DNA from: Acidobacteriota bacterium
GTDB lineage: Bacteria > Acidobacteriota > Vicinamibacteria > Vicinamibacterales > CAVVIG01
Direction of reading: 5' to 3'
DNA length: 64,000 nt
Assembly: GCA_020850715.1 (NCBI GenBank)
Contig: JADZED010000045.1
Coordinates: forward strand, 1 to 64,000
Below, piece by piece: positions 38,967 through 47,574 of this stretch. Below the pieces are notes generated by a model. It had not been told where the DNA came from, did no database searches, and saw only the letters and a list, made by a program, of their open reading frames with translations. The first letter of the stretch is position 1; the number at the start of each line of letters is the position of its first letter. The translations under genes were made by a program, and so were the position numbers.

Positions 38967-40775
38967 ATGCCCCGAATGACCCGGCTGCCGGTGGTGGCGG
39001 CACTGGCTGGCGTCGCCGCAGCGCTGGCTGCCGCACCCGCCGATGTCGCACAGACCTTCAGGTCCGTCCCCGGCGCCGCGCCGGGGTTCAGGCCTGCGAG
39101 CTTCGCGCAAGATCGCGGGTCTCCGCTCGACGCGCCCTTCACCGTCTTCGAGGCGACGGTCGTCGATCTTCGGACCGCACTCGAGCAGCGGCGCACGACG
39201 TCTCGCGAGATCGTGCTCCAGTATCTGGCGCGCATCGCGACCTACGAGGACAAGCTGCACGCCGCCATCACCGTGAATCCGCGCGCGCTGGCGGTCGCCG
39301 GCGAGCGCGATCGCGAGCGGCTGCAGGGCCGGCTGCGCGGGCCGCTGCACGGCATTCCGATTGCCCTGAAGGACAACATCCACACCACCGATCTGCCGAC
39401 GACCGGCGGCGCGCTCGCCTTCGAGGGACTCGTGCCCCCCTACGAGGCGACGCTGACGACGAACCTGCGCGCGGCGGGGGCGATCATCATCGCCAAGACC
39501 AACATGACGGAACTGGCGAACTGGGTGGCCGGAGCGCCGGCGCCGATGCCGGCCAACTACAACAGCCTCAACGGGCAGGGCTACAACCCGTACGATCCCC
39601 GCAAGGATCCGCGCGAGGCCACCTTCGACGGCCGCCCCGCGCTCGGGACCGGCGGCTCCAGCTCGGGCGCCGGCACCGCCGCAAGCTTCTGGGCGGCGAA
39701 CGTCGGCACCGAGACCTCCGGTTCGATCCTGAGCCCGGCCAACCAGAACATGCTCGTCGGCATCAAGCCGACCCTGGGGCGTGTGAGCCGCTACGGCGTG
39801 ATTCCGATCACGGCCGACCAGGACACCGCAGGCCCGATGGCAAAGAGCGTGCGCGACGCCGCGCTCCTGCTCGGCGTGCTCGAGGGACGCGCGCCCGATC
39901 CCCACGATCCGGCGACGACGCGCTGCACGCCCCCGCCGAATCACGACTACACGGCGTTCCTCGACGCCGGCGGGCTGAAGGGCGCGCGAATCGGCATCCC
40001 GCGCGCGTACTACTACGACCCCGTCGCCTCGCCAGGCGCCGGCGCGTCCAAGGGAAACCTCATCGGCGGGCTCGACGGCCCCGAACGCCAGGCGATGGAC
40101 GAGGCGATCGCCGCGCTGAAGCAGGCCGGCGCCGTCATCGTCGATCCGGCGGATGTTCCGAGCGTGACGGCCCCGGATGCGCGCGACAGCTTCCTCGCGT
40201 GGAGCGTCTGCTCGGGCGCGGGATCCGCCCGGGGCAGCGACGCAGACTGCTCGATCGTGTTCAAGTACGGCATGAAGCGCGACTTCAACGCGTGGCTGCA
40301 GTCGCTCGGTACCGCGGCGCCGCTCCACTCGCTCACCGAGCTGCGGAGGTGGAACACGGAGCACGCGAGGGCCGGCACGCTGAAGTACGGGCAGTCCAAT
40401 CTCGACATCTCCGACGAGATGGACATCGAGCGCGATCGCGCGCGCTACGAGGCCGACCGTGCGAAGGACATCCGGCTCGCGGCGGCTGAAGGGATCGACG
40501 CCATCATGCAGAGCGGGCGGCTCGACGCGATTCTCTTCCCCGGCGCGTCGGGCGCGGCGATTGCGGCCAAGCCCGGGTATCCGACGGTCATGGTGCCGTT
40601 CGCGCTCGTGCCCAACGCGCCGGTCCCGCCGTTTCCTCAGGGGTTCGACGCGAGGCCGGCGCCCTTCGGTGTGAGCTTCACCGGGATGGCGTGCAGCGAG
40701 CCGCGGCTCATCGAGATCGCGTATGCATTCGAGCAGGCGACCCGCAGGCGCGTGCCGCCGCCAGCGACGCCGTAA
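38967..40775 (+). CDS. secreted amidase (amidase signature family)
   Basis: A 602-aa enzyme hydrolysing a carboxylic amide, exported by a signal peptide (about residues 1-28). The Ser-cisSer-Lys triad is visible as Lys135 (PIALKDNIHT), the serines at 231-233 in GTGGSSSGAG and Ser253 in GTETSGSILSP. Similar long, exported amidases are common in Acidobacteriota and related to peptide amidases; the substrate is unknown. Its C-terminus (FPQGFDARPAPFGVSFTGMACSEPRLIEIAYAFEQAT) is family-typical. Confidence 0.9.
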   Translation: MPRMTRLPVVAALAGVAAALAAAPADVAQTFRSVPGAAPGFRPASFAQDRGSPLDAPFTVFEATVVDLRTALEQRRTTSREIVLQYLARIATYEDKLHAAITVNPRALAVAGERDRERLQGRLRGPLHGIPIALKDNIHTTDLPTTGGALAFEGLVPPYEATLTTNLRAAGAIIIAKTNMTELANWVAGAPAPMPANYNSLNGQGYNPYDPRKDPREATFDGRPALGTGGSSSGAGTAASFWAANVGTETSGSILSPANQNMLVGIKPTLGRVSRYGVIPITADQDTAGPMAKSVRDAALLLGVLEGRAPDPHDPATTRCTPPPNHDYTAFLDAGGLKGARIGIPRAYYYDPVASPGAGASKGNLIGGLDGPERQAMDEAIAALKQAGAVIVDPADVPSVTAPDARDSFLAWSVCSGAGSARGSDADCSIVFKYGMKRDFNAWLQSLGTAAPLHSLTELRRWNTEHARAGTLKYGQSNLDISDEMDIERDRARYEADRAKDIRLAAAEGIDAIMQSGRLDAILFPGASGAAIAAKPGYPTVMVPFALVPNAPVPPFPQGFDARPAPFGVSFTGMACSEPRLIEIAYAFEQATRRRVPPPATP

Positions 40776-40865
40776 CCCGGCTTCGCGGTTCGCGGGAGCG
40801 TCCGGCGTGCCGGGTGCCGCGATTCCCCCCTCGAGGCATCGACGGCGCTGCGCGGCGGCGGCGAA

Positions 40866-42194
40866 TCAGTCGGCCCCGGCCGTCATGGCCTCGATCACCG
40901 GCTGTCGGCTCTCGAGCCTTGCCTCGGGATCGATCGCCAGCCACGCCAGGGCGCTGAGGAGGTAGACCGCCGAGGTGAGGTGGAAGGGGAACGTCCACGA
41001 CTGCCAGCGCTCGACCGCGATGCCGACGACGAGCGGACCCGCCAGGCCACCGAGATTGCCGAACGTGTTCATGAAGCCGGTGATGACGCCGGCGTGATCG
41101 GCGCCGATGTCGAGCGGCACCGCCCAGCACGCGCTGAGCGCGAAGTCGGCGGCCCCGAGCGCGAATGCCAGGAGCAGCGCCTTGGCGACCGGCGCGGCGG
41201 CCAGCGTCGATCCGAACATCAGCGCGGCGCAGGCGGCAAACGAGGCAGCGCCGAGCCAGCAGCGCGCCACGCGCAGACCGTGCGTCCGCGCCAGCAGGTC
41301 GGTGCACCAGCCGCCGGCCAGGTCGGCGATGCCCGCCAGCAGAAAGGGGAGCGCCGCGAAGAAGCCGCCGCCCAGCGCCGAAAAGCCCAGCTCGCGGATC
41401 AGGTACGTCGGCAGCCACGTGAAATAGAAGTAGAGGCCGTAGCCGAAGCCGAAGTACATCGCGCAGAGTGCCCACAGGTTGCGGCTGCCGAGGAGCAGCC
41501 GCCAGGGCGTTCGGCCCGGCGCGCCGCCCCGCCAAGCCGCCGGCGCGCCTGGCGAGGCGCGATCCTGCTCGATCCAGGCGAGTTCCTCGGCGCTGACCGC
41601 GGGGTGATCGGCCGGTGAGTCGCGGTACCACGCGTGCCAGGCGGCTGCCCAGAGCAGGCCGGCCGCACCGAAGATCGCGAAGCTCGCGCGCCATCCCCAC
41701 GTGGCGATCAGCAGCAGCGCGAGCGGCGCCGACAGCATGCCGCCGGCGCGGGATCCGAAGAAGAGGATGCCGCCGGCCTGCCCGCGCTCGCGTGCGGGAA
41801 ACCACCGTGAGAAGGCGCGGGCCATGTTCGGAAACGCGCCCGCCTCCCCGGCGCCGAACAGGAACCGGATCGAGACCAGCGACGCGTAGCCGCGTGCGGC
41901 GCCCGTCAGCATGGTGAACGCCGACCACCACAGCACGATGCGCGTCAGCACGCGACGGGGACCGCGGCGATCGCCCAGCCAGCCCGAGGGCACCTCGAAG
42001 ATCGAATAGGCGAGCGTGAACGCGCTGAACACGACGCTCATCTGGATGACGCCGAGCCCCAGCTCGCGCATCATGAACGGCGCCGCGGCCGAGATGCAGA
42101 TCCGGTCCAGATAGGTGACGACAGCCAGCAGGAACGCGAAGGCCAGGACGCGGCGGCGGGCCCGGGACGCGTGGGGAGGGCGGGGCGCGGGCAT
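40866..42194 (-). CDS. MFS transporter, anion:cation symporter type
   Basis: A 442-aa inner-membrane permease with twelve predicted helices. The N-terminal YLDRICISAAAPFMMRELGL and the loop SGWLGDRRGPRRVL are typical of the ACS family (hexuronate, glucarate or phthalate transporters), as is FLFGAGEAGAFPNMARAFSRWFP. The substrate is not predictable and no catabolic genes adjoin. A perfect TATAAT (42208-42213, minus strand) lies 13 nt before the ATG. Confidence 0.88.
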   Translation of the reverse strand: MPAPRPPHASRARRRVLAFAFLLAVVTYLDRICISAAAPFMMRELGLGVIQMSVVFSAFTLAYSIFEVPSGWLGDRRGPRRVLTRIVLWWSAFTMLTGAARGYASLVSIRFLFGAGEAGAFPNMARAFSRWFPARERGQAGGILFFGSRAGGMLSAPLALLLIATWGWRASFAIFGAAGLLWAAAWHAWYRDSPADHPAVSAEELAWIEQDRASPGAPAAWRGGAPGRTPWRLLLGSRNLWALCAMYFGFGYGLYFYFTWLPTYLIRELGFSALGGGFFAALPFLLAGIADLAGGWCTDLLARTHGLRVARCWLGAASFAACAALMFGSTLAAAPVAKALLLAFALGAADFALSACWAVPLDIGADHAGVITGFMNTFGNLGGLAGPLVVGIAVERWQSWTFPFHLTSAVYLLSALAWLAIDPEARLESRQPVIEAMTAGAD

Positions 42195-42247
42195 CGTGGG
42201 CGCCGGAATTATAGCGCCCGGCTGGAACCCGATGCGCTGGCCGGACG

Positions 42248-42253
42248 TATCCT
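42248..42253 (+). promoter_or_regulatory. putative -10 hexamer of the ADOP permease gene
   Basis: TATCCT lies 6 nt before the GTG start at 42260. It sits about 40 nt from the opposing TATAAT of the MFS gene. Confidence 0.35.
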
Positions 42254-42259
42254 TACGCC

Positions 42260-44728
42260 GTGGAATCGATCCTGCACGATCTGCGCATCGGGCTGCGGCG
42301 CCTCTGGAAGGACAAGGCGTTCACGGCCACGGCCGTCGCGACTCTTGGCGTCTGCATCGGCGCCAACAGCGCGCTCTTTGCCGTCGTCCACAACGTCCTG
42401 CTGCGGCCGCTGGCGGTGCCGGAGTCGGGCCGCATCATGGTGATGGGCAATGCCTACCCCGGCGCCGGCGTCGGGGTGGGAACCTCGTCGGGCGTGCCCG
42501 ACTACTTCGATCGCCTGCGCGAAACGGACGTCTTCGAGGAGCAGGCGATGTATCGCGGCCGCGATCGCAGCATCGACGAGGGCGGCCGTCCGACGCGGAT
42601 CCGCACGATGGAAGCGACGCCCTCGTTCTTCAGGCTGGTCCGCGTGCCGCCGGCGCTCGGGCGCGCGTTCTCGGAGGACGAAGGCGAGCCCGCCAATGCC
42701 CGCAAGGCGGTGCTCACCTACGCGCTGTGGCAATCGGAGCTCGGCGCCGACGCTGGCGCGATCGGCAAGGACATCCGGATCGACGGCGAGCCGTACGCCA
42801 TCGTCGGCGTGATGCCGCGCGGCTTCACGTTCGTCGATCCCGACGTGCGCCTCTTCACGCCGCTCGCGTTCACGCCCGAACAGAAATCCGACGAGGCGCG
42901 GCACAGCAACAGCTGGCGGCACATCGGGCGGTTGAAGCCCGGCGCCACGCGCGAGCGGGCGCAGCAGCAGATCGACGCGCTGAACGCCGCGAATCTCGAA
43001 CGGTTCCCGCAGTACAGGACGCTGCTCGTCAACGCGGGCTTCCACACCACGGTCACGCCGCTGCAGGACGAGCTCGTGCGCGACGTGAAGCCGACACTCT
43101 ACCTGCTCTGGGGCGGCGCCATCTGCGTGCTGCTCATCGGCTGCGTGAACGTCGCGAACCTCGTGCTGGTGCGATCGAAGAGCCGCGCCCGAGAGCTGGC
43201 CACGCGGCGCGCGCTTGGCGCCGGCCGCTGGCGCGTGGCCCGGCAGCTGATCGCCGAAGGCCTCATGCTCTCGATCGGGGGCGCCGGCGCCGGCCTGGCG
43301 ATCGGCTACGCGCTCCTGCAGGCGTTCGGCGCGCTCAACCTTCAGGAGCTGCCGCGCGGCCGGGAGATCCGGCTGGACGCCGCGGTCGTGGCGTGGACGC
43401 TCGCCTCGTCGGCGATCATCGGCCTGGCGATGGGGTTGATCCCCCTCGGCGCCGTGCTGCCGGCCAGCCTGTCGCCGGCGCTTCGCGAGGAAGGGCGCTC
43501 CGGCACGAGCGGCCGCGGAACGCGCAGCCTGCGGCGAACGCTCGTCGTCGCGCAGGTCGCGTTCGCGTTCGTCCTGCTGATCGGCGCCGGACTGCTCTTC
43601 GCCAGCTTCCGCCGGGTGCTCGCCGTCGACCCCGGCTTCGCGCCCTCAGGCGTGTTGACCGCATCGGTCAATCTGCCCGACTCGCGGTACCCAGACGACC
43701 CCGCGCAGGCCGTGTTTGCCCGGCGCGCAGTCGACGCCATCCGGGCGGTGCCCGGTGTTGCCGCCGCGGGGGTCACCGACACGCTGCCGCTTGGCGGCGA
43801 TCACAACGACAGCGTCATCTTCGCCGAGGGCTACCAGATGTCGCCCGGCGAATCGGTGATCTCGCCCAGCCGGGTCGTCGTCAGCCCGGGGTACTTCGAG
43901 GCCATGGGCATGAGGCTCGCGCGCGGGCGCTTCTTCGATGCGCGGGACGCCGCCGATGCGCCGCGCGTGGCGATCGTCGATCGCAAGCTGGCCGCCAGGT
44001 TCTGGCCGAACCTGGATCCGATCGGCCGGCGGATGTATCAGCCGACCGACATCGACAACCTGCTGGCAATCACCGACAAGACGGTCTTCCTGGAGGTCGT
44101 CGGCGTCGTCGAGGACGTGAAGCTCGACGCGCTGGTTGAGGGACCGCGCACCGTCGGCGCGTACTACTTCCCGATCGCACAGAGCCCGGAGCGCAGCCTC
44201 ACCTTCGCCGTCCGCACGTCCGGCGACCCAACGCAGCTGGTCTCCCCCGTGCGATCGGTGCTGGCCGGCCTCGATCCGGAGCTCCCGGTGTTCGCCGCGC
44301 GCAGCATGGACGAGGTGATGGAGCGTTCGCTGGTGAGCCGCCGATCGCCGGTGTTGCTCTCGCTGGGTTTCGGCGCGGTGGCGCTCCTGCTCTCGGCGAT
44401 CGGAATCTACGGCGTGCTCGCGTATCTGGTCACGCAGCGGACCAAGGAGATCGGGATCCGTATCGCGCTCGGCAGCAGCCCTGGCGCGGTCTTCGGGCTC
44501 GTGCTGCGGGAGGGGCTGCTGCTCGTCGGCGCCGGCTTCGTCCTCGGGGCGGTGGGCGCGGCGGCGCTGCGCCGGAGCCTCGAGGCGCAGTTGTACGGAG
44601 TGGCCGCGACCGACCCGGTCGTGCTCGGGACGGCGGCGATGGTGCTGGCGAGCTCCGCGATCCTCGCGTGCGCGCTGCCGGCGCGCCGGGCGACGAGGAT
44701 CGATCCGATCGTCGCGCTGGCGGAATAG
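42260..44728 (+). CDS. ADOP-type FtsX/MacB permease
   Basis: An 822-aa inner-membrane protein. A short N-terminal amphipathic segment (ILHDLRIGLRRLWKDKAFT) is typical of the Acidobacterial duplicated-orphaned-permease (ADOP) family. One membrane helix, a MacB-type periplasmic domain (about 60-250), three helices with the FtsX core (NVANLVLVRSKSRARELATRRALGAGRWRVARQLIAEG), a second periplasmic domain and a second FtsX core (QRTKEIGIRIALGSSPGAVFGLVLREG) follow. ADOP genes usually lack a cognate ATPase; the only ATPase nearby is the broken fusion downstream. Confidence 0.92.
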   Translation: MESILHDLRIGLRRLWKDKAFTATAVATLGVCIGANSALFAVVHNVLLRPLAVPESGRIMVMGNAYPGAGVGVGTSSGVPDYFDRLRETDVFEEQAMYRGRDRSIDEGGRPTRIRTMEATPSFFRLVRVPPALGRAFSEDEGEPANARKAVLTYALWQSELGADAGAIGKDIRIDGEPYAIVGVMPRGFTFVDPDVRLFTPLAFTPEQKSDEARHSNSWRHIGRLKPGATRERAQQQIDALNAANLERFPQYRTLLVNAGFHTTVTPLQDELVRDVKPTLYLLWGGAICVLLIGCVNVANLVLVRSKSRARELATRRALGAGRWRVARQLIAEGLMLSIGGAGAGLAIGYALLQAFGALNLQELPRGREIRLDAAVVAWTLASSAIIGLAMGLIPLGAVLPASLSPALREEGRSGTSGRGTRSLRRTLVVAQVAFAFVLLIGAGLLFASFRRVLAVDPGFAPSGVLTASVNLPDSRYPDDPAQAVFARRAVDAIRAVPGVAAAGVTDTLPLGGDHNDSVIFAEGYQMSPGESVISPSRVVVSPGYFEAMGMRLARGRFFDARDAADAPRVAIVDRKLAARFWPNLDPIGRRMYQPTDIDNLLAITDKTVFLEVVGVVEDVKLDALVEGPRTVGAYYFPIAQSPERSLTFAVRTSGDPTQLVSPVRSVLAGLDPELPVFAARSMDEVMERSLVSRRSPVLLSLGFGAVALLLSAIGIYGVLAYLVTQRTKEIGIRIALGSSPGAVFGLVLREGLLLVGAGFVLGAVGAAALRRSLEAQLYGVAATDPVVLGTAAMVLASSAILACALPARRATRIDPIVALAE

Positions 44729-44874
44729 GATCAGGGGGTTCAGGGGTGCAAGGCGCGGGGCTCGAGGTGCGTTCGGGTTCAGCCGTCGGGATCCCGGCGC
44801 CGGCCGTGCCGCATGGCGACGACCCCGATGGCGGGCGGAATGCGCGGGCGGCTCGCGCCCGAGGCACGGGTCCG

Positions 44875-45582
44875 ATGCTCGCGATCAGGAATCTTCAGAA
44901 GACGTTCGGCTCCCTCGTCGCGGTTGACGATGTCTCGTTTGCCGTCGAGCCCGGAATGCTGTTGGGCCTGCTGGGGCCGAACGGCGCCGGGAAGACGACG
45001 ACCGTGTCGATGATTGCCGGGCTGGTGAAGCCCGACCGCGGCGAGGTTCTCATCGGCGGAGCGCCATTGGCCGGCGACACCGATCCGAAGAAGCGGAAGA
45101 TCGGGCTGGTGCCGCAGGATCTCGCGTTGTACGACGAGCTGTCCGCGAAGGCGAACCTGCAGTTCTTCGGATCGCTGTACCGCCTGAGCGGCGCCGGCCT
45201 CGAGAGCGCGATTTCGTCCAGCATGACGCTCGTCGGGCTCGCCGATCGGCAGCGCGACCTCGTGCGCACGTTCAGCGGCGGCCTCCTGGTCGCGGCGCTG
45301 GGCAGGACGCCGGCCGCGACCCGAGGCGTCACGACGCTCGCGGTGCTGATGATGGTGATGCTCGGCGGCGCCTGGGTGCCGACGTTCGTCTTCCCGCGGT
45401 GGCTGCAGCGGCTCACGGTGGTGGTGCCCGCGCGCTGGGCGGTCGACGGCCTCGACGCGATGACGTGGCGCGGCATCGGTCCCGGCGGCGCCGTCGTGCC
45501 GACGCTGGTGCTGCTCGCGTTCGCCGCGCTCTTCGGGTCGATCGCGCTCGCCCGATTCCGCTGGGACGAGGCGGGAGGGTAG
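44875..45582 (+). pseudogene. ABC transporter remnant: ATPase N-half fused to ABC-2 permease C-end
   Basis: A 235-codon frame. Residues 1-136 are an ABC ATPase: Walker A GPNGAGKTT (34-42), Q-loop VPQDLALYDEL (79-89) and the signature start FSGG (133-136). Sequence then changes at about 45280 to LLVAALGRTPAATRGVTTLAVLMMVMLGGAWVPTFVFP, an ABC-2 permease C-terminus with two helices. Walker B, D-loop and H-loop are missing, so the ATPase cannot work. An in-frame deletion joining two neighbouring genes is the simplest origin. The start ATG 44875 (MLAIRNLQKTFG) is normal for an ATPase. Confidence 0.85.
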
Positions 45583-45590
45583 GCCTGCAC

Positions 45591-45596
45591 TACAAT
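45591..45596 (+). promoter_or_regulatory. putative -10 hexamer of the second MFS gene
   Basis: TACAAT lies 8 nt before GTG 45605, in the 22-nt gap after the ABC fusion. Confidence 0.4.
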
Positions 45597-45604
45597 CGCG
45601 CCCG

Positions 45605-46864
45605 GTGAGCACCGCAGTCGTCGACGACGCGCTCGGCAGGGCCCGCAGGAGGCTGATCCCCTTCCTCTTCCTCCTCTACATCGTCGCCTACCTCGACCGG
45701 ATCAACATCGGCTTCGCGGCGCTGCAGATGAACGACGCGCTCGGGTTCTCCGCGACGACGTATGGCTTCGGGGCGGGCATCTTCTTTCTCAGTTACGTCG
45801 CCTTCGAGGTGCCGAGCAACCTGATCCTGGCGCGCGTCGGCGCACGGCTCTGGATCGCGCGGATCATGATCACGTGGGGGCTCGTGTCGGCCGGGATGAT
45901 GTTCGTGCGCAGCGCCGCCGGCTTCTACACGCTGAGGTTCCTGCTCGGGCTGGCGGAAGCCGGCTTCTTCCCCGGCGTGATCTTCTACCTGACGCGCTGG
46001 TTCCCCCAGCGCGAGCAGGCGCGCGCCATCGCGGCCTTCATGACGGCTACGCTCGTCGCCGGGGTGATCGGCGGGCCGATCTCCGGCGCGCTGCTGGACC
46101 TGCACGGCGCAGCCGGGCTGCAGGGCTGGCAGTGGCTGTTCCTGCTCGAAGGACTGCCGTCGGTGCTCCTCGGCTTGGTCGTGCTGGCGGTGCTGCCGGA
46201 CGGTCCCGCCGACGCGCGGTGGCTCACCGCGCTCGAGCGCGAGGCGCTGGCCCGTTCGCTCGAAGACCCGGCTGACGCGCCGCGCGTGGAGACGACGGGC
46301 ACGGCGCTGAGCAACCGCCGCATCTGGCTCCTGGCCGTCGTCTATTTCACGATCCCGGTCACGCTGTACGGCGTGGGGTTCTGGCTGCCGCAGATGCTGA
46401 AGACGGCCACCTCCGGCGGGGGCAACCTCGAAGTCGGCCTGCTGTCCGCCATCCCGTACGCCTCGGGCGCGATCGCAATGGTCCTCGCAGGCCGTCACTC
46501 CGATCGCACGGGCGAGCGCCGCTGGCACGTCGCCCTCGCGGCCGCCGTCGCGGCGGCGGGTCTGGGGCTCAGCACGCTGTCGGCGGGCGCGCCCTGGGTG
46601 GTCGCGACGCTGTCGATCGCGCTCGTCGGCCTCGCCTCGATGTTCGGCCCCTTCTGGGCGCTGACGACGGCGGCCGCCAGAGGGAACGGAGCGGCGGCGG
46701 CAATCGCGCTGGTGAACTCGGTGGGCAACACCGGCGGATTCGTCGGCCCGTATCTGCTCGGTGCGATCAACGACGCCACGCAGGGCTTCGCCGGAGGATT
46801 GATCGCGATTGCGGCGATGCTGGCGGCCGGCGGCGTCCTCCTGCTGGCGCTCGGGGAGCGATGA
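45605..46864 (+). CDS. MFS transporter, anion:cation symporter type
   Basis: A 419-aa twelve-helix permease. The start YLDRINIGFAALQMNDALGFS and the segment FLLGLAEAGFFPGVIFYLTRWFPQREQARAIA are diagnostic of the ACS family (tartrate, galactonate or phthalate-type carriers). It is distinct from the MFS gene at 40866 but in the same family. It starts at GTG 45605 and overlaps the acetyltransferase gene by four bases (ATGA). Substrate unknown. Confidence 0.88.
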   Translation: MSTAVVDDALGRARRRLIPFLFLLYIVAYLDRINIGFAALQMNDALGFSATTYGFGAGIFFLSYVAFEVPSNLILARVGARLWIARIMITWGLVSAGMMFVRSAAGFYTLRFLLGLAEAGFFPGVIFYLTRWFPQREQARAIAAFMTATLVAGVIGGPISGALLDLHGAAGLQGWQWLFLLEGLPSVLLGLVVLAVLPDGPADARWLTALEREALARSLEDPADAPRVETTGTALSNRRIWLLAVVYFTIPVTLYGVGFWLPQMLKTATSGGGNLEVGLLSAIPYASGAIAMVLAGRHSDRTGERRWHVALAAAVAAAGLGLSTLSAGAPWVVATLSIALVGLASMFGPFWALTTAAARGNGAAAAIALVNSVGNTGGFVGPYLLGAINDATQGFAGGLIAIAAMLAAGGVLLLALGER

Positions 46865-47376
46865 TGGTGCTCTCCCTGCACTCGTGCACGCTGCGCTCCT
46901 GGCGATCCGACGATCTCGATTCTCTCGTCGAGCACGCCGACAACCGGAAGATCTGGCGCAACCTGCGCGACGGTTTTCCGCATCCCTACCGGCGCAGCGA
47001 CGGCCGCGAGTTCCTGCGGCGCATGCGCACGACGCGGCCCGAGACGACCTTCGCGATCGAGGTGGACGGCGCCGCGATTGGCGCCATCGGGTTCATGCCC
47101 GGCGAGGACGTGGAGCGCGTGTCGGCCGAGGTCGGCTACTGGATTGGCGAGAGGTTCTGGGGGCGCGGCATCGCGACCGAAGCGTTGCGCGCGCTGACGC
47201 GCCTGGCGATCGACGGGCATCGCCAGACGCGGCTCTTCGCGGTCCCCTTTGCCTGGAACGTGGCGTCGTGCCGCGTGCTCGAAAAGGCAGGCTACGTGCT
47301 GGAGGCGCGGTTGCGCCACAGCGCGTTCAAGGACGGGGAACTGGTCGATCAGATGCAGTACGCGCATATCGCCTGA
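46861..47376 (+). CDS. GNAT-family acetyltransferase (RimJ/RimL type)
   Basis: A 171-aa cytoplasmic N-acetyltransferase. The N-terminal CTLRSWRSDDLDSLVEHADNRKIWRNLRDGFPHPY and motif A GYWIGERFWGRGIATEALRALTRLA (acetyl-CoA pyrophosphate loop GRGIAT) identify the ribosomal-protein-Ser/Ala acetyltransferase-like branch. The C-terminal NVASCRVLEKAGYVLEARLRHSAFKDGELVDQMQYA is also typical. It is coupled to the MFS gene by overlap. The acceptor is unknown. Confidence 0.88.
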   Translation: MMVLSLHSCTLRSWRSDDLDSLVEHADNRKIWRNLRDGFPHPYRRSDGREFLRRMRTTRPETTFAIEVDGAAIGAIGFMPGEDVERVSAEVGYWIGERFWGRGIATEALRALTRLAIDGHRQTRLFAVPFAWNVASCRVLEKAGYVLEARLRHSAFKDGELVDQMQYAHIA

Positions 47377-47543
47377 CGGAACGTCAGGCAGGCCCCGCCG
47401 CCGCGCGCACACCCGGCGGGCGCGTGCCAGCTCATGCGCGGGCCGAGCGGCCGGAAAAGGGCGTTGCCCCGCGGCCCGGCGCGCGCCTGGACGCCCTGGG
47501 AATTCGCCCAAAAACATTCTCGCCCACGCGGCGCGAGGACGGC

Positions 47544-47564
47544 TATACTCGCGCGCGCAAGGAG
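47544..47564 (+). promoter_or_regulatory. -10 box and Shine-Dalgarno of the serine hydrolase gene
   Basis: TATACT (47544-47549) is followed by AAGGAG (47559-47564) and the ATG at 47575. Unlike many genes here this one has a conventional leader with a ribosome-binding site. No good -35 is visible. Confidence 0.5.
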
Positions 47565-47574
47565 ACACACGCCC

